Below, in pieces: positions 44,026-53,393 of a stretch of 64,000 bases of DNA. Numbering within the stretch: position 1 is the stretch's first letter; each line of letters starts with the position of its first letter. The translations under genes and the position numbers were made by a program. This stretch comes from Halomonas urumqiensis (GTDB lineage: Bacteria; Pseudomonadota; Gammaproteobacteria; Pseudomonadales; Halomonadaceae). The notes beneath the pieces are model-generated. The model had not been told where the DNA came from and did no database searches. It worked only from the letters and a program-made list of their open reading frames with translations. The DNA lies in contig NZ_PYUD01000006.1 in assembly GCF_003028575.1 (NCBI RefSeq), positions 1 through 64,000 of the forward strand, given 5' to 3'.

Positions 44026-44565
44026 ATGAGCGAATTCGCGCAAGCTGACGATCATGTGGTGCTGGGCAAGCTGACCAGCCCCTACGGGGTCAAGGGTTGG
44101 CTCAAGGTGTATTCGTACACCAGCCCGATGGACGGCATTCTCGATTATGCCGAGTGGGTGTTGCGCCATGAAGGCCGGCTACAGCGTTGCCGCCTGTTGC
44201 AAGGGCGTCGTCATGGCAAGGGCCTGGTGGCACAGCTTGACGGTGTCGATGGCCGCGAGACAGCCGAGGCGCTGGCGGGAGCCGAGATACTGCTGCCCAA
44301 GGCCGAGCTTCCGAAGCTCGAAGGCGACGAGGTCTACTGGTACCAACTGGAAGGCCTCAAGGTGGTGACCACGGAAGGCCTGGCGCTAGGGCGGATCGAT
44401 CACCTGTTCGAGACCGGCGCCAATGATGTCATTGTCGTCAAGGGTAGCCTCGATGAGGCCGCCGATGACCGAGAACGCCTGCTGCCCTATCTGCCGGGGG
44501 ACGTGATCACCGACATCGATCTCGATGCCGGGGTGATGACCGTCGACTGGGATCCGGAGTTTTGA
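44026..44565 (+). CDS. rimM: 16S rRNA processing protein RimM
   Basis: The 179-residue protein has the RimM N-terminal barrel ([20 protein letters not shown]) and a C-terminal PRC barrel ([40 protein letters not shown]). It binds S19 and assists maturation of the 30S head. The rpsP stop lies 42 bp upstream; the trmD frame opens at its stop. Confidence 0.97.
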   Translation: MSEFAQADDHVVLGKLTSPYGVKGWLKVYSYTSPMDGILDYAEWVLRHEGRLQRCRLLQGRRHGKGLVAQLDGVDGRETAEALAGAEILLPKAELPKLEGDEVYWYQLEGLKVVTTEGLALGRIDHLFETGANDVIVVKGSLDEAADDRERLLPYLPGDVITDIDLDAGVMTVDWDPEF

Positions 44566-44582
44566 GTGCCGACCCGGAGCAG

Positions 44583-45392
44583 ATGGAGGGTGTCGAACGG
44601 CTCTGTGTCGATGACGTGCGGACGGATGGCATGTGGATTGGCGTGGTGTCGCTGTTTCCCGAGATGTTCGAGGCAATCACTCGCCAGGGCGTGACCGGCA
44701 GGGCAGTCGAAAAAGGGCATATCGCGCTGGAGTTCTGGAATCCCCGCGACTATGCCAGCGACCGCCATCGCACCGTGGACGATCGCCCCTATGGTGGCGG
44801 CCCCGGCATGTTGATGAAGGTCGACACCCTGCGTGCGGCCATCCATGCCGCTCGCGAGCGGGCCAGGCAGGTCACCGGGCAGCGCCCCAGGGTGATCTAC
44901 CTGTCGCCACAGGGGCGGCGCTTCGATCAGGCCGGTGCGCGGGAACTGGCATCCGGTCCCCCGTTGGTCGTGGTGGCGGGGCGCTATGAAGGCATCGATG
45001 AACGTGTAGTGGAAAGCGACATCGATGAGGAGTGGTCGATTGGCGACTATGTGCTCAGCGGTGGCGAGCTGCCGGCCATGGTGCTGATCGACGCCGCGGC
45101 AAGGCTGGTGCCAGGAGTGCTTGGGCACCGGGACTCCGCGGTCGAGGACTCCTTCAACGACGGGTTGCTGGACTGCCCGCACTATACTCGCCCGGAAGTG
45201 ATCGATGGGCGACAGGTGCCGGAGGTCCTGGTCAGCGGCAACCATGGCGCGATTCGGCGCTGGCGGCTGAAGCAGTCCCTGGGACGTACGTGGGCGAGGC
45301 GCCCCGACTTGCTTGATGGCAGGACGTTGACCAGGGAACAGCGCACGTTGCTTGAGGAGTTCATCGAGGAATACGCCCCTTCCACCAGGTAG
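44583..45392 (+). CDS. trmD: tRNA (guanine-N1)-methyltransferase
   Basis: The trefoil-knot SPOUT methyltransferase has [60 protein letters not shown] and [14 protein letters not shown]. It makes m1G37 in tRNAs, preventing +1 frameshifting. The start is uncertain: TTG 44562 overlaps the rimM stop, ATG 44583 follows GGAG, and ATG 44631 is where E. coli TrmD begins. With 44583 the protein has 269 residues and a 16-residue extension. Confidence 0.95.
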   Translation: MEGVERLCVDDVRTDGMWIGVVSLFPEMFEAITRQGVTGRAVEKGHIALEFWNPRDYASDRHRTVDDRPYGGGPGMLMKVDTLRAAIHAARERARQVTGQRPRVIYLSPQGRRFDQAGARELASGPPLVVVAGRYEGIDERVVESDIDEEWSIGDYVLSGGELPAMVLIDAAARLVPGVLGHRDSAVEDSFNDGLLDCPHYTRPEVIDGRQVPEVLVSGNHGAIRRWRLKQSLGRTWARRPDLLDGRTLTREQRTLLEEFIEEYAPSTR

Positions 45393-45566
45393 GCTGGGGC
45401 GGAGGTGCAGGACACAGTAGTGGCCAAGGAGGCGTCTCCTTGAACGGCTGTGGATCTGTGTCACCAATCAGCTCCCGCGCTCTCGAGCCTTGGCTCGGGC
45501 GCCGGGATCACGATTCGCCGGCAACTAACCGGATTCGGTGAATCACGTTATCGAGGAGTCATTGTC

Positions 45567-45923
45567 ATGAGCAGCAAGAACAAGGTGATCCAGGCGCTTG
45601 AAGCCGAGCAGATGAGCAAGGAAGTGCCGGTGTTCGCCCCTGGCGATACTGTCATCGTCCAGGTCAAGGTCAAGGAAGGTAGCCGTGAGCGTCTTCAGGC
45701 CTTCGAAGGCGTGGTGATCGGCAAGCGTAACCGCGGTTTGAACTCCGCCTTCACCGTGCGCAAGATCTCCCACGGTGTCGGTGTGGAGCGTACCTTCCAG
45801 ACCTACAGCCCGCTGGTTGACTCGATCAGTGTCAAGCGTCGCGGCGACGTGCGCCAGGCCAAGCTTTACTACCTGCGCGAGCGCAGCGGCAAGTCTGCCC
45901 GCATCAAGGAAAAGCTGGCCTAA
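45567..45923 (+). CDS. rplS: 50S ribosomal protein L19
   Basis: The 118-residue protein has [20 protein letters not shown] and [20 protein letters not shown], typical of L19. GAGGAG lies 8 nt before ATG 45567. A 174-bp spacer after trmD contains a small hairpin (AAGGAGGCGTCTCCTT at 45426-45441), so rplS may also have its own control. A terminator follows. Confidence 0.98.
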   Translation: MSSKNKVIQALEAEQMSKEVPVFAPGDTVIVQVKVKEGSRERLQAFEGVVIGKRNRGLNSAFTVRKISHGVGVERTFQTYSPLVDSISVKRRGDVRQAKLYYLRERSGKSARIKEKLA

Positions 45924-45962
45924 AGCTGGCCTGAGGCCAACGCCTCCCTTGGCCGGTGGGCT

Positions 45963-46003
45963 GAAACCCCGTCACCGCTCGCGCGGGGCGGGGTTTCGCG
46001 TTT
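45963..46003 (+). terminator. Terminator of the rpsP-rplS operon
   Basis: GAAACCCCG (45963-45971) pairs with CGGGGTTTC (45989-45997), enclosing a GC-rich inner hairpin, followed by GCGTTTTG. Confidence 0.8.
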
Positions 46004-46047
46004 TGGGCCTGGGTCATCCGCATCGAATGCGGGCGTGAGGAGGGCGG

Positions 46048-46953
46048 ATGACGATACGCAACGAGAGCGACCAGACGCTCATCGAGACCTTCCTCGATGC
46101 GCTATGGCTGGAGCGTGGCGCCAGTGACAATACCCTGATGGCCTATCGCCGCGATCTTGCGGCCTGGGCGGCTCATCTCGAGGCGCAGGAAGCGTCGCTG
46201 CTGTCCCCTCTGCCCGCCACGCTGCCGGACTGGCTCGATGCCCGTCGCGCTTCAGGGTACCAACTGCGCAGCAACGCCCGGTTGTTGTCGAGCCTGCGTC
46301 GTTTCTACCGCTGGGCGCTGGCAGAAGGGCGCATCGATCGCGACCCCCTGGCCGAGGTTCGCCTGCCTCGAGTACGTCCGGCGTTGCCGGATACCCTCGA
46401 CGAGGCGGAAGTCGAACGGCTGCTGGCCGCTCCTGATGTCGCCACCGACCTCGGTCTACGTGATCGGGCAATGCTCGAGGTGCTGTATGCCGCTGGATTG
46501 CGGGTGTCCGAGCTGGTGGGGTTGACCACCGATGCGGTCAATCTGCGCCAGGGGGTAGTGAGAGTGCGCGGCAAGGGTGACAAGGACCGCCTGGTGCCGC
46601 TGGGCGAGGAGGCGGTAGACTGGTTGTCACGTTACCTGCGGGGTACGCGAGGGGCCTTGATGACCGATGTTACGCGCCCGGCGCTGTTTCCTGGGCGTGG
46701 CGACAAGCCGTTGACGCGCCAAGCCTTCTGGTATCGCATCAAGGCCCATGCCCTGGCCGCTGGCATCACTCGGCCGTTATCGCCGCATACACTGCGCCAT
46801 GCATTCGCCACGCATCTGTTGAATCATGGGGCCAACTTGCGTGTCGTACAGCTGCTGCTTGGTCACAGCGACCTTTCGACTACGCAGATCTACACCCATG
46901 TGGCGCAGGCCAGGCTCGAGACCCTGCATGCCGACCATCACCCGAGAGGCTGA
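46048..46953 (+). CDS. xerD: Site-specific tyrosine recombinase XerD
   Basis: The 301-residue recombinase has the N-terminal SAM-like DNA-binding domain (ASDNTLMAYRRDLAAWAAHL) and catalytic residues in LYAAGLRVSELVGL (Arg), HTLRHAFATHL (His, Arg), LGHSDLSTTQIYTHV (His, Tyr). It resolves chromosome dimers at dif with XerC. GAGGAGGG precedes ATG 46048. It starts the conserved xerD-dsbC-hom-thrC-recJ block. Confidence 0.97.
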   Translation: MTIRNESDQTLIETFLDALWLERGASDNTLMAYRRDLAAWAAHLEAQEASLLSPLPATLPDWLDARRASGYQLRSNARLLSSLRRFYRWALAEGRIDRDPLAEVRLPRVRPALPDTLDEAEVERLLAAPDVATDLGLRDRAMLEVLYAAGLRVSELVGLTTDAVNLRQGVVRVRGKGDKDRLVPLGEEAVDWLSRYLRGTRGALMTDVTRPALFPGRGDKPLTRQAFWYRIKAHALAAGITRPLSPHTLRHAFATHLLNHGANLRVVQLLLGHSDLSTTQIYTHVAQARLETLHADHHPRG

Positions 46954-46958
46954 AGTTG

Positions 46959-47708
46959 ATGATGATCCCCCTTTTCAAGCGTTGCCTGACCAGTCTTGTG
47001 GGCATGGCGTTCGCCGTGCCGATGTTTGCCCAAGCCGACTCCGCAGAGGCGTTGGCCGAACGTCTGGCGGTAAGTGGCCAGCCGATGCCGGTGGAAAGCA
47101 TTCATGAGACCCCGCTCGATGGGTTCTTCGAGGTTCGCCTGGAAACCGGCGAGCGCTTCTACAGCGATGCCGAGGGAAGTCACTTCCTGGTCGGTGATCT
47201 GTATGAAAATGGTGAGCGGGGACTGGTCAACCTGACTGAACGAGGCCGCAACGGCGAGCGCGCCGAGCGCTTGGCCAGCGTTCCCGAGGATCAGCGAGTG
47301 ATCTTCCGTGGGGCGGGTGAAAGCCGTGCCGAACTGGTTGTCTTCACCGATACCACCTGCCCCTACTGCCGGCAGTTTCACGAAGAAGTACCGGCGCTCA
47401 ACGAACTGGGTATCGAGGTCCACTACCTGGCCTTTCCGCGCAAGGGCATGAGCGGTGAAGGTGCCCGGGTGATGCAGCAAGTGTGGTGCGCCGAGAACCC
47501 GAGCGAGGCGATGAACACCGCCAAGCGCACTGAGCCACTCTCCGGTGCCGCCAGCTGCGACAATCCGGTCGAGTCCCAGTATCATCTGGGCATGGAGCTC
47601 GGCGTACAGGGCACGCCAGCCATCGTTTTGCCCGATGGCCGCCTGGTCCCCGGCTATGTGCCCGCGGAGCGCCTGGCCGATATGCTTGGCCTGGAAGCCG
47701 AGGGCTGA
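46959..47708 (+). CDS. dsbC: Thiol:disulfide interchange protein DsbC
   Basis: The 249-residue periplasmic isomerase has a signal peptide (cleavage near FAQA-DS), an N-terminal dimerisation domain and the thioredoxin-fold catalytic motif FTDTTCPYCRQFHEEV, with the cis-Pro loop GVQGTPAIVLPDG. It corrects wrong disulfides and is reduced by DsbD. TTG, ATG and ATG follow each other at 46956-46964; ATG 46959 is chosen for spacing to GAGAGG. Confidence 0.95.
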   Translation: MMIPLFKRCLTSLVGMAFAVPMFAQADSAEALAERLAVSGQPMPVESIHETPLDGFFEVRLETGERFYSDAEGSHFLVGDLYENGERGLVNLTERGRNGERAERLASVPEDQRVIFRGAGESRAELVVFTDTTCPYCRQFHEEVPALNELGIEVHYLAFPRKGMSGEGARVMQQVWCAENPSEAMNTAKRTEPLSGAASCDNPVESQYHLGMELGVQGTPAIVLPDGRLVPGYVPAERLADMLGLEAEG

Positions 47709-47777
47709 GGGCTGAAGAATGAGGGCTGAGACAATTCGGCGTTTGAATTTTCACGACAAGCGAGCAGGAGCGAGACA

Positions 47778-49094
47778 TTGAAACCGGTGAGAGTAGGACT
47801 CTGTGGGCTGGGAACCGTCGGTGGCGGTACCTTCAACGTGTTGACGCGAAACGCCGATGACATTGCGCGCCGGGCGGGCCGGCCGATCGTCATCGAGCAG
47901 GTCGCCTACCGCAGCCTCAACCCCGATTGCGACATCACCGGCATCAAGACTACCCAGGACGTCTTCGAGGTGGCCAACAACCCCGACGTCGACGTGCTTG
48001 TCGAGTTGATTGGCGGCTACGATGTGGCCCGTGAGCTGGTGCTGACCGCCATCGAAAATGGCAAGCACGTGGTCACCGCCAACAAGGCACTGATCGCCGT
48101 GTACGGTAACGAGATCTTCCAGGCGGCCCACAAGAAGGGCGTGATCGTGGCCTTCGAGGCAGCGGTGGCCGGTGGCATCCCGGTCATCAAGTCGCTGCGC
48201 GAGGGGCTCGGCGCCAACCGTATCGAGTGGGTTGCCGGCATCATCAACGGCACCGGCAACTACATCCTCACCCATATGCGCGACGAAGGTCGGGCATTCG
48301 AGGATGTGCTGGCCGAGGCCCAGGCGCTGGGCTATGCCGAATCCGACCCGACCTTCGATGTCGAGGGCATCGACGCCGCGCACAAGCTCACCATCCTGGC
48401 CTCCATCGCCTATGGTGTACCGCTGCAGTTCGAAAAGGCCTACACCGAGGGCATCTCGCGCGTTACCGCCGAGGATGTCGAGCAGGCCGATAACCTGGGC
48501 TACGTGATCAAGCACCTGGGGATATCCAAGCGTACCGAGGCCGGCCTCGAGCTGCGCGTGCACCCGACGCTGATTCCCAAGGAGCGTCTGCTGGCCAATG
48601 TGCATGGCGTCAAGAACGCCATCGCCGTGATGGGCGATGCCGTGGGGCCGACCCTCTACTACGGTGCTGGCGCCGGTGCCGAGCCCACCGCCTCCGCGGT
48701 GGTCGCCGACCTGCTCGACGTGGCGCGCGATATCACCACCGCTCATCATTATCGGGTGCCTTACCTGGCCTTCAGCGGCATCGACGAGGATGTCAGCCAG
48801 TTGCCGATCATGCCCATGGAAGACATCGTCACGGCCTACTACCTGCGCCTGCTGGCGGTGGACCGCCCGGGCGTGCTGGCCCGCGTGGCGACCATCCTTT
48901 CCGAGCAGGGCATCTCCATCGAGGCGCTGATCCAGAAGGAGGCGACCGAAGGGGAGCTGGTGCCGATCATCCTGCTGACCCACCGCACTCGCGAGAAGCA
49001 GATGAACGAGGCGATCCGGCTGATCGAGTCGCTGGCGGATATCGCCGGCCCCCTGACTCGTATCCGCGTCGAGTCGTTGGACGAGCAGGAATAA
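47778..49094 (+). CDS. hom: Homoserine dehydrogenase
   Basis: The 438-residue enzyme has the Rossmann motif VGLCGLGTVGGGTFNVLTRN at residues 5-24, the catalytic region EAAVAGGIPVIKSLREGLGA and GIINGTGNYILTHM, and a C-terminal ACT domain (DRPGVLARVATILSEQGISI) for threonine feedback. It reduces aspartate semialdehyde to homoserine. The family start MKPVRVGLCGLG corresponds to TTG 47778, 7 nt after GGAG. Confidence 0.97.
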   Translation: MKPVRVGLCGLGTVGGGTFNVLTRNADDIARRAGRPIVIEQVAYRSLNPDCDITGIKTTQDVFEVANNPDVDVLVELIGGYDVARELVLTAIENGKHVVTANKALIAVYGNEIFQAAHKKGVIVAFEAAVAGGIPVIKSLREGLGANRIEWVAGIINGTGNYILTHMRDEGRAFEDVLAEAQALGYAESDPTFDVEGIDAAHKLTILASIAYGVPLQFEKAYTEGISRVTAEDVEQADNLGYVIKHLGISKRTEAGLELRVHPTLIPKERLLANVHGVKNAIAVMGDAVGPTLYYGAGAGAEPTASAVVADLLDVARDITTAHHYRVPYLAFSGIDEDVSQLPIMPMEDIVTAYYLRLLAVDRPGVLARVATILSEQGISIEALIQKEATEGELVPIILLTHRTREKQMNEAIRLIESLADIAGPLTRIRVESLDEQE

Positions 49095-49197
49095 CCGGGG
49101 CTTCGCCCGAAGCGGCAAGCCGTAAGCTTGAAGCTGGAAGAGAAAACCGGTGGATAACCGCAAGCTGCTAGCTGGCTGTCGCTCTGTCTTCAGCGAG

Positions 49198-49305
49198 GAG
49201 CGCCGGGGACAAGTCGAAGAGGAGGTCCTATGCCAGGGATGGCATCGGTAGCGCCCAGGGATGGGTTCACAGCGCCTCCTCGGAGACTTGTCGACGGATC
49301 GGCTC
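49198..49305 (+). repeat. Interspersed hairpin element, copy B
   Basis: This copy lies between hom and thrC. Arms GACAAGTC/GACTTGTC, GAGGAGG/CCTCCTC and apical hairpin ATGCCA/TGGCAT pair. AGGAGG precedes ATG 49230 and a 28-codon frame ending at TAA 49314-49316. The 100 bp before it (49095-49197) hold only an A/G-rich spacer with the partial repeat AAGC. Confidence 0.85.
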
Positions 49306-49328
49306 TGAGCGAGTAAAGGAACCGAATC

Positions 49329-50717
49329 ATGCGTTATATCAGTACCCGCGGGCAGGCGCCCGCGCTCTCCTTCGAGGAGGTCGTGCTGACCGGCATGGCC
49401 AGCGACGGTGGCTTGTACGTACCTGAAACCGTGCCGCAGTTTTCGGCCGACGAGCTGGCCGACATGGCCGGGCTCTCCTATGCCGAGATCGCCTTTCGGG
49501 TGATGAAGCCGTTCGTCAATGGCGAGATCGACGACGAGACGTTTCGCGCCCTCGTGACCGACGCCTATGCCACCTTCAGCCACGACGCGGTGGTGCCGCT
49601 CAATCAGCTCGATGCCAACCATTTTCTGCTCGAGCTGTTTCATGGCCCGACGCTTGCCTTCAAGGATGTCGCCCTGCAGTTGCTCGGCCGCCTTCTCGAT
49701 CACTTCCTCAGCAAGCGTGGCGAGCGTGCGGTGATTATGGGGGCCACCTCGGGGGATACCGGTTCCGCCGCCATCGAGGGCTGCCGCCACTGCGACAACC
49801 TAGATATCTTCATCCTGCACCCCCACAACCGGGTCTCGGAAGTGCAGCGCCGCCAGATGACCTCGGTGCTGGCCGACAACGTCTTCAATATCGCCATCGA
49901 GGGCAACTTCGATGACGCCCAGGCGATGGTCAAGGCGAGCTTCGCCGACCAATCGTTCCTGGGCGGCACCCGCCTGGTGGCGGTGAATTCGATCAACTGG
50001 GCGCGCATCATGGCTCAGATCGTCTATTACGTGGCGTCGGCCGTGGCGCTGGGGGCGCCACGCCGTTCGGTCAGCTTCTGCGTGCCTTCCGCCAACTTCG
50101 GCAATGTCTTCGCCGGTTACATGGCCTATCGCATGGGGCTGCCTGTCGAGCGTTTCGTGATCGCCACCAACGCCAATGACATCCTGCATCGCACCCTGGC
50201 CGACAACGACTTCTCGAAGACGGAGCTCAAGGCGACCCTGGCGCCCTCCATGGATATCGTGGTGTCGTCGAACTTCGAGCGCCTGTTGTTCGAAGCCTAC
50301 GAGCGCGATGGCGCGGCCGTGGCGGCCCTGCTCGAGCGCTTCCAGAGCGAGCCTTCCGCTCTTGCCGATGCCCCGTTGTCGCGGCTGCGCGAGAAGTTCT
50401 CCAGCCACAGCGTCGATGATGCCACCATCCTCGAGGTGATCCGCGAGGCGCACCAGCGCACTCATGAAATCCTCGATCCGCACACCGCGACCGGCTACCG
50501 TGCCGCCGAGCGTGTGCGTGGCGATGCCGCCGTGCCGATGATCACCCTGGCCACCGCGCATCCGGCGAAGTTCGCCGAGGCGGTGGTCAAGGCGGGCTTC
50601 CCGGGCGTGCCGTTGCCGCCGCACATGGACGACCTGCTGGAACGCGAGGAGCGCTATACGGTTCTGCCGGCGGAGCTTGCCGCAGTGCAGCGGTTCGTGG
50701 CCGAAAACCGCCGCTAG
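49329..50717 (+). CDS. thrC: Threonine synthase
   Basis: The 462-residue PLP enzyme has MRYISTRGQAPALSFEEVVL at the start, the cofactor Lys in FHGPTLAFKDVALQLLGRLL and the phosphate-binding GATSGDTGSAAIEG. It converts phosphohomoserine to threonine. It follows hom as in Pseudomonas, with a hairpin element in between, so the two may be differently processed from one transcript. Confidence 0.97.
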   Translation: MRYISTRGQAPALSFEEVVLTGMASDGGLYVPETVPQFSADELADMAGLSYAEIAFRVMKPFVNGEIDDETFRALVTDAYATFSHDAVVPLNQLDANHFLLELFHGPTLAFKDVALQLLGRLLDHFLSKRGERAVIMGATSGDTGSAAIEGCRHCDNLDIFILHPHNRVSEVQRRQMTSVLADNVFNIAIEGNFDDAQAMVKASFADQSFLGGTRLVAVNSINWARIMAQIVYYVASAVALGAPRRSVSFCVPSANFGNVFAGYMAYRMGLPVERFVIATNANDILHRTLADNDFSKTELKATLAPSMDIVVSSNFERLLFEAYERDGAAVAALLERFQSEPSALADAPLSRLREKFSSHSVDDATILEVIREAHQRTHEILDPHTATGYRAAERVRGDAAVPMITLATAHPAKFAEAVVKAGFPGVPLPPHMDDLLEREERYTVLPAELAAVQRFVAENRR

Positions 50718-50729
50718 ATTCGCCCACTC

Positions 50730-50839
50730 GGGGCTGATCCGGCGACAGGCCTGCGAGGGGGCGCTGTGAACCCTTCCCTGGGCGCTACCGATGCCATCCC
50801 TGGCATCGGACCCCCTCTTCGGCCTGTCCCCGGCGCCCC
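50730..50839 (-). repeat. Interspersed hairpin element, copy C
   Basis: This copy lies between thrC and recJ, in inverted orientation. On minus, arms GACAGGCC/GGCCTGTC, GAGGGGG/CCCCCTC and apical hairpin CCGATGCCA/TGGCATCGG are all perfectly paired. A 30-codon frame starting MPGMASVAP and ending in TAG is open. Confidence 0.85.
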
Positions 50840-50903
50840 TGGCACCTCAGGGCAACGGCATCCCATTGCCACTTGCCAATGAGGGGAACCACAGGAGCCT
50901 GGC

Positions 50904-52709
50904 TTGGATGCCGTGACCAACCCCATCGATCTTCATCAGCGCCTCAGGCCGCGCATTCAACCGCGCGCTCGCGATGAGGCGCTGTACGCGCGCGCCTGTG
51001 GCGAGGGGCTGTCCGAGCTGCAGGCGCGCGTGCTCGCTGGCAGGCTGGCGGGCTACACCGGCGAGCTGGAGCCACTGGTGTCGCCGAGCCTGCGTCACCT
51101 GGTGCACCCCGAACGGCTGAAGGATGGTCGCCGCGCCGCGGAGCGTATCGCCCAGGCGGTGGTCGATGGCGAGCATATCGGCATCCTCACCGACTACGAC
51201 GTGGATGGCATCACCTCCCATGTGGTGATTCGCCGGACGTTGCATGAGTTGTTCGGGGTGCCGGAATCTCGGCTGCATAGCCTGATCGGCCACCGTATCC
51301 ATGATGGCTACGGCATCAGCCTGCCGCTGGTGGAGCGCACGCTGTCTCTCGCGCCACGCCCGAGCCTGGTGATCACCGCCGATTGCGGCAGTTCCGACGA
51401 GCCGCGCATTGCCCGGCTGAAGGCCGCGGGCATCGACGTGGTGGTCAGCGATCACCACGCCCTGCCGGTGGAAGGGCCGCCCCCCTCGGCCCATGCCGTG
51501 GTGAACCCCACCCGTGACGACTGCGACTACCCCGACCCGACCATCGCGGGCTGCATGGTGGCCTGGCTTACCATGTCGCTGGCCCGCCAGGTGCTGATCG
51601 AGTGGGGCGTGCTGGCCAAGGCCACGCCCAAGCTCTCGCCATGGCTCTCCTACGTGGCGCTGGGCACCGTGGCCGATTGCGTCTCGCTGGGTGGCAGTGC
51701 CGCCAATCGTGCGGTGGTCAGCCACGGCCTGACGCTGATCAACCGTATGGAGGCTGCCTGCTGGCGTGCCATGGCCGAGCGGCTGGGAGCCGACAGCGTG
51801 CCCTTCAACGCCGAGACCCTGGGCTTTCAGATGGGGCCGCGCATCAATGCCCGCTCGCGGCTGGATGACCCCTACGCGGCGCTGCATTTCATGCTCGCGG
51901 AGCAGGACCATGCCGCCCGGCGTTATCTCGAGGTGCTGGATCAGGACAACCAGTCGCGCAAGGCCATTGAAGCGGAGATGGCCGATCAGGCGCGTGATCT
52001 GGCGTTGCCGGCACTCGAGGCCAATGAGCCGGCCATCGTGGTGTTTCTCGACGACGGCCACCCCGGCGTGCAGGGCATCGTCGCATCAAGGCTGGTGCAG
52101 GCCTACGGCCGGCCGGCACTGGTACTGACCCCGGCGGCGGCTCCCGGCATGCTGACCGGTTCGGGCCGCTCCATCGAAGGATTGCACCTGCGCGATGCCC
52201 TGCAGCGCACCTTCGAGCTGGCGCCGGAAACCTTGCCGCGTTTCGGTGGGCATCGCGGCGCGGCAGGGGTCGGGGTGCCGGTAGAGCACCTGGCAAGCTT
52301 TCGCCGCCACTTCCTGGCGGCGGTCGCCGAGCAACTCGGCGACACCGAGCTCTACCCACGCATCTTCACCGATGGCGAGCTTGCGCCCCAACAACTGAGC
52401 CTTGCGACCTTGGCCGAGCTGGACGCACTGGGGCCTTATGGGCGCGAATTCGATGCGCCGCTGTTCCAGGGAGATTTCCTGGTCGAGGCGCTGCGCCCGG
52501 TAGGGGCCGACGGCACCCACTTGATGCTCGAGCTGTCGGCGGGAGCCGTCAGCCACAAGGCGATCTGGTTTCGCGCGCTGACGCCAGGCGAAATGCCGGC
52601 GTTCGGTGTCGGCGCGCGGTTGCGCTGTGCCTACAAGCTCAACCGTAATCGCTGGCGGGGACGCGAGTCGCTGCAGCTGATGGTCGAGCACGCTGAACAC
52701 GAGGGCTAA
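50904..52709 (+). CDS. recJ: Single-stranded-DNA-specific exonuclease RecJ
   Basis: The 601-residue DHH phosphoesterase has motifs LTDYDVDGITSHVVIRRTL, ITADCGSSDEPRIARLK, SDHHALPVEGPPPSAHAVVN and the DHHA1 GGHRGAAGVGVP. It degrades ssDNA 5' to 3' in recombination and repair. TTG 50904 is the likely start, 7 nt after AGGAG, slightly longer than E. coli RecJ. Confidence 0.96.
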   Translation: MDAVTNPIDLHQRLRPRIQPRARDEALYARACGEGLSELQARVLAGRLAGYTGELEPLVSPSLRHLVHPERLKDGRRAAERIAQAVVDGEHIGILTDYDVDGITSHVVIRRTLHELFGVPESRLHSLIGHRIHDGYGISLPLVERTLSLAPRPSLVITADCGSSDEPRIARLKAAGIDVVVSDHHALPVEGPPPSAHAVVNPTRDDCDYPDPTIAGCMVAWLTMSLARQVLIEWGVLAKATPKLSPWLSYVALGTVADCVSLGGSAANRAVVSHGLTLINRMEAACWRAMAERLGADSVPFNAETLGFQMGPRINARSRLDDPYAALHFMLAEQDHAARRYLEVLDQDNQSRKAIEAEMADQARDLALPALEANEPAIVVFLDDGHPGVQGIVASRLVQAYGRPALVLTPAAAPGMLTGSGRSIEGLHLRDALQRTFELAPETLPRFGGHRGAAGVGVPVEHLASFRRHFLAAVAEQLGDTELYPRIFTDGELAPQQLSLATLAELDALGPYGREFDAPLFQGDFLVEALRPVGADGTHLMLELSAGAVSHKAIWFRALTPGEMPAFGVGARLRCAYKLNRNRWRGRESLQLMVEHAEHEG

Positions 52710-52711
52710 CC

Positions 52712-53329
52712 ATGGATTGGCAGGATCTACCCACCGAACAGCATCGCCACTACGAGGACGTCATGGCGATGCTGGTGGGCACGCTGTTCGTGGCGCTGGG
52801 CGTGACCTTCTACAGCCAGGCAATGCTGCTCACCGGCAGTACCGCGGGGATCGCCTTCCTTTTGCAGTACGCCACCGGCTGGCCGTTCGGCGTGTGGTTC
52901 TTCCTGATCAACGTACCGTTCTACTGGCTGGCGATTCGGCGCATGGGCTGGAGCTTTACCCTGCGCACCTTCGCGACCATTGGCCTGGTGTCGGTATTTT
53001 CCGAATTGACCGGTCACTGGATCAGTATCGGCAGCCTCAACCCGGTATACGCGGCGCTGATGGGGGGGTGCCTGATCGGGATCGGCATGCTGATCCTGTT
53101 CCGGCACCGCTCCAGCCTGGGTGGCGTCAACATCCTGGTGCTCTACCTGCAGGACCGCTACGGCTGGCGGGCCGGCGTCGTGCAACTGGGCATCGACGGG
53201 GTGATCATGCTGGTGGCGTTGTTGACGCTGCCAGCCGAGCGTGTCGGGCTTTCGGTGCTTGGTGCCGTGGCACTGAACCTGATCATCGCCCTGAACCACA
53301 AGCCCGGCCGTTACATGGGCGTCAGTTGA
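52712..53329 (+). CDS. YitT family membrane protein
   Basis: The 205-residue protein has five or six membrane helices and the YitT pattern: LFVALGVTFYSQAMLLTGST, GIAFLLQYATGWPFGVWFFL and LIGIGMLILFRHRSSLGGVN. Function is not established (proposed transporter). GAGGG lies 6 nt upstream, 2 bp after recJ. Its end overlaps the convergent small copper-operon peptide by 8 bp. Confidence 0.85.
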   Translation: MDWQDLPTEQHRHYEDVMAMLVGTLFVALGVTFYSQAMLLTGSTAGIAFLLQYATGWPFGVWFFLINVPFYWLAIRRMGWSFTLRTFATIGLVSVFSELTGHWISIGSLNPVYAALMGGCLIGIGMLILFRHRSSLGGVNILVLYLQDRYGWRAGVVQLGIDGVIMLVALLTLPAERVGLSVLGAVALNLIIALNHKPGRYMGVS

Positions 53330-53393
53330 GCCAGAACCACCAGACGATGGCGGCGATCAGGCCAAGCCCTGCGATATTGACGATCCAGTTCAT
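53322..53393 (-). CDS. 23-residue membrane peptide coupled to copA
   Basis: The frame starts at ATG 53391-53393, overlapping the copA stop by 4 bp (ATGA), and encodes [20 protein letters not shown] plus three residues (WLN). It is a single hydrophobic helix with a Trp-rich end. The sequence resembles, from memory, the membrane anchor at the N-terminus of cupredoxin-domain proteins encoded beside copper ATPases. Either it is a functional small membrane protein or the remnant of such a gene. It extends into the 3' end of the convergent yitT-like gene. Confidence 0.55.
   Translation of the reverse strand: MNWIVNIAGLGLIAAIVWWFWLN

Noticed and set aside
47700..47730. Repeated GAGGGCTGA after dsbC
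   Set aside because: Three short partial copies around the stop codon look like simple slippage; no palindrome or spacing of interest.
47751..49790. 679-codon minus-strand frame
   Set aside because: It is antisense to hom and thrC and passes through hairpin element B; no ribosome site or domain.
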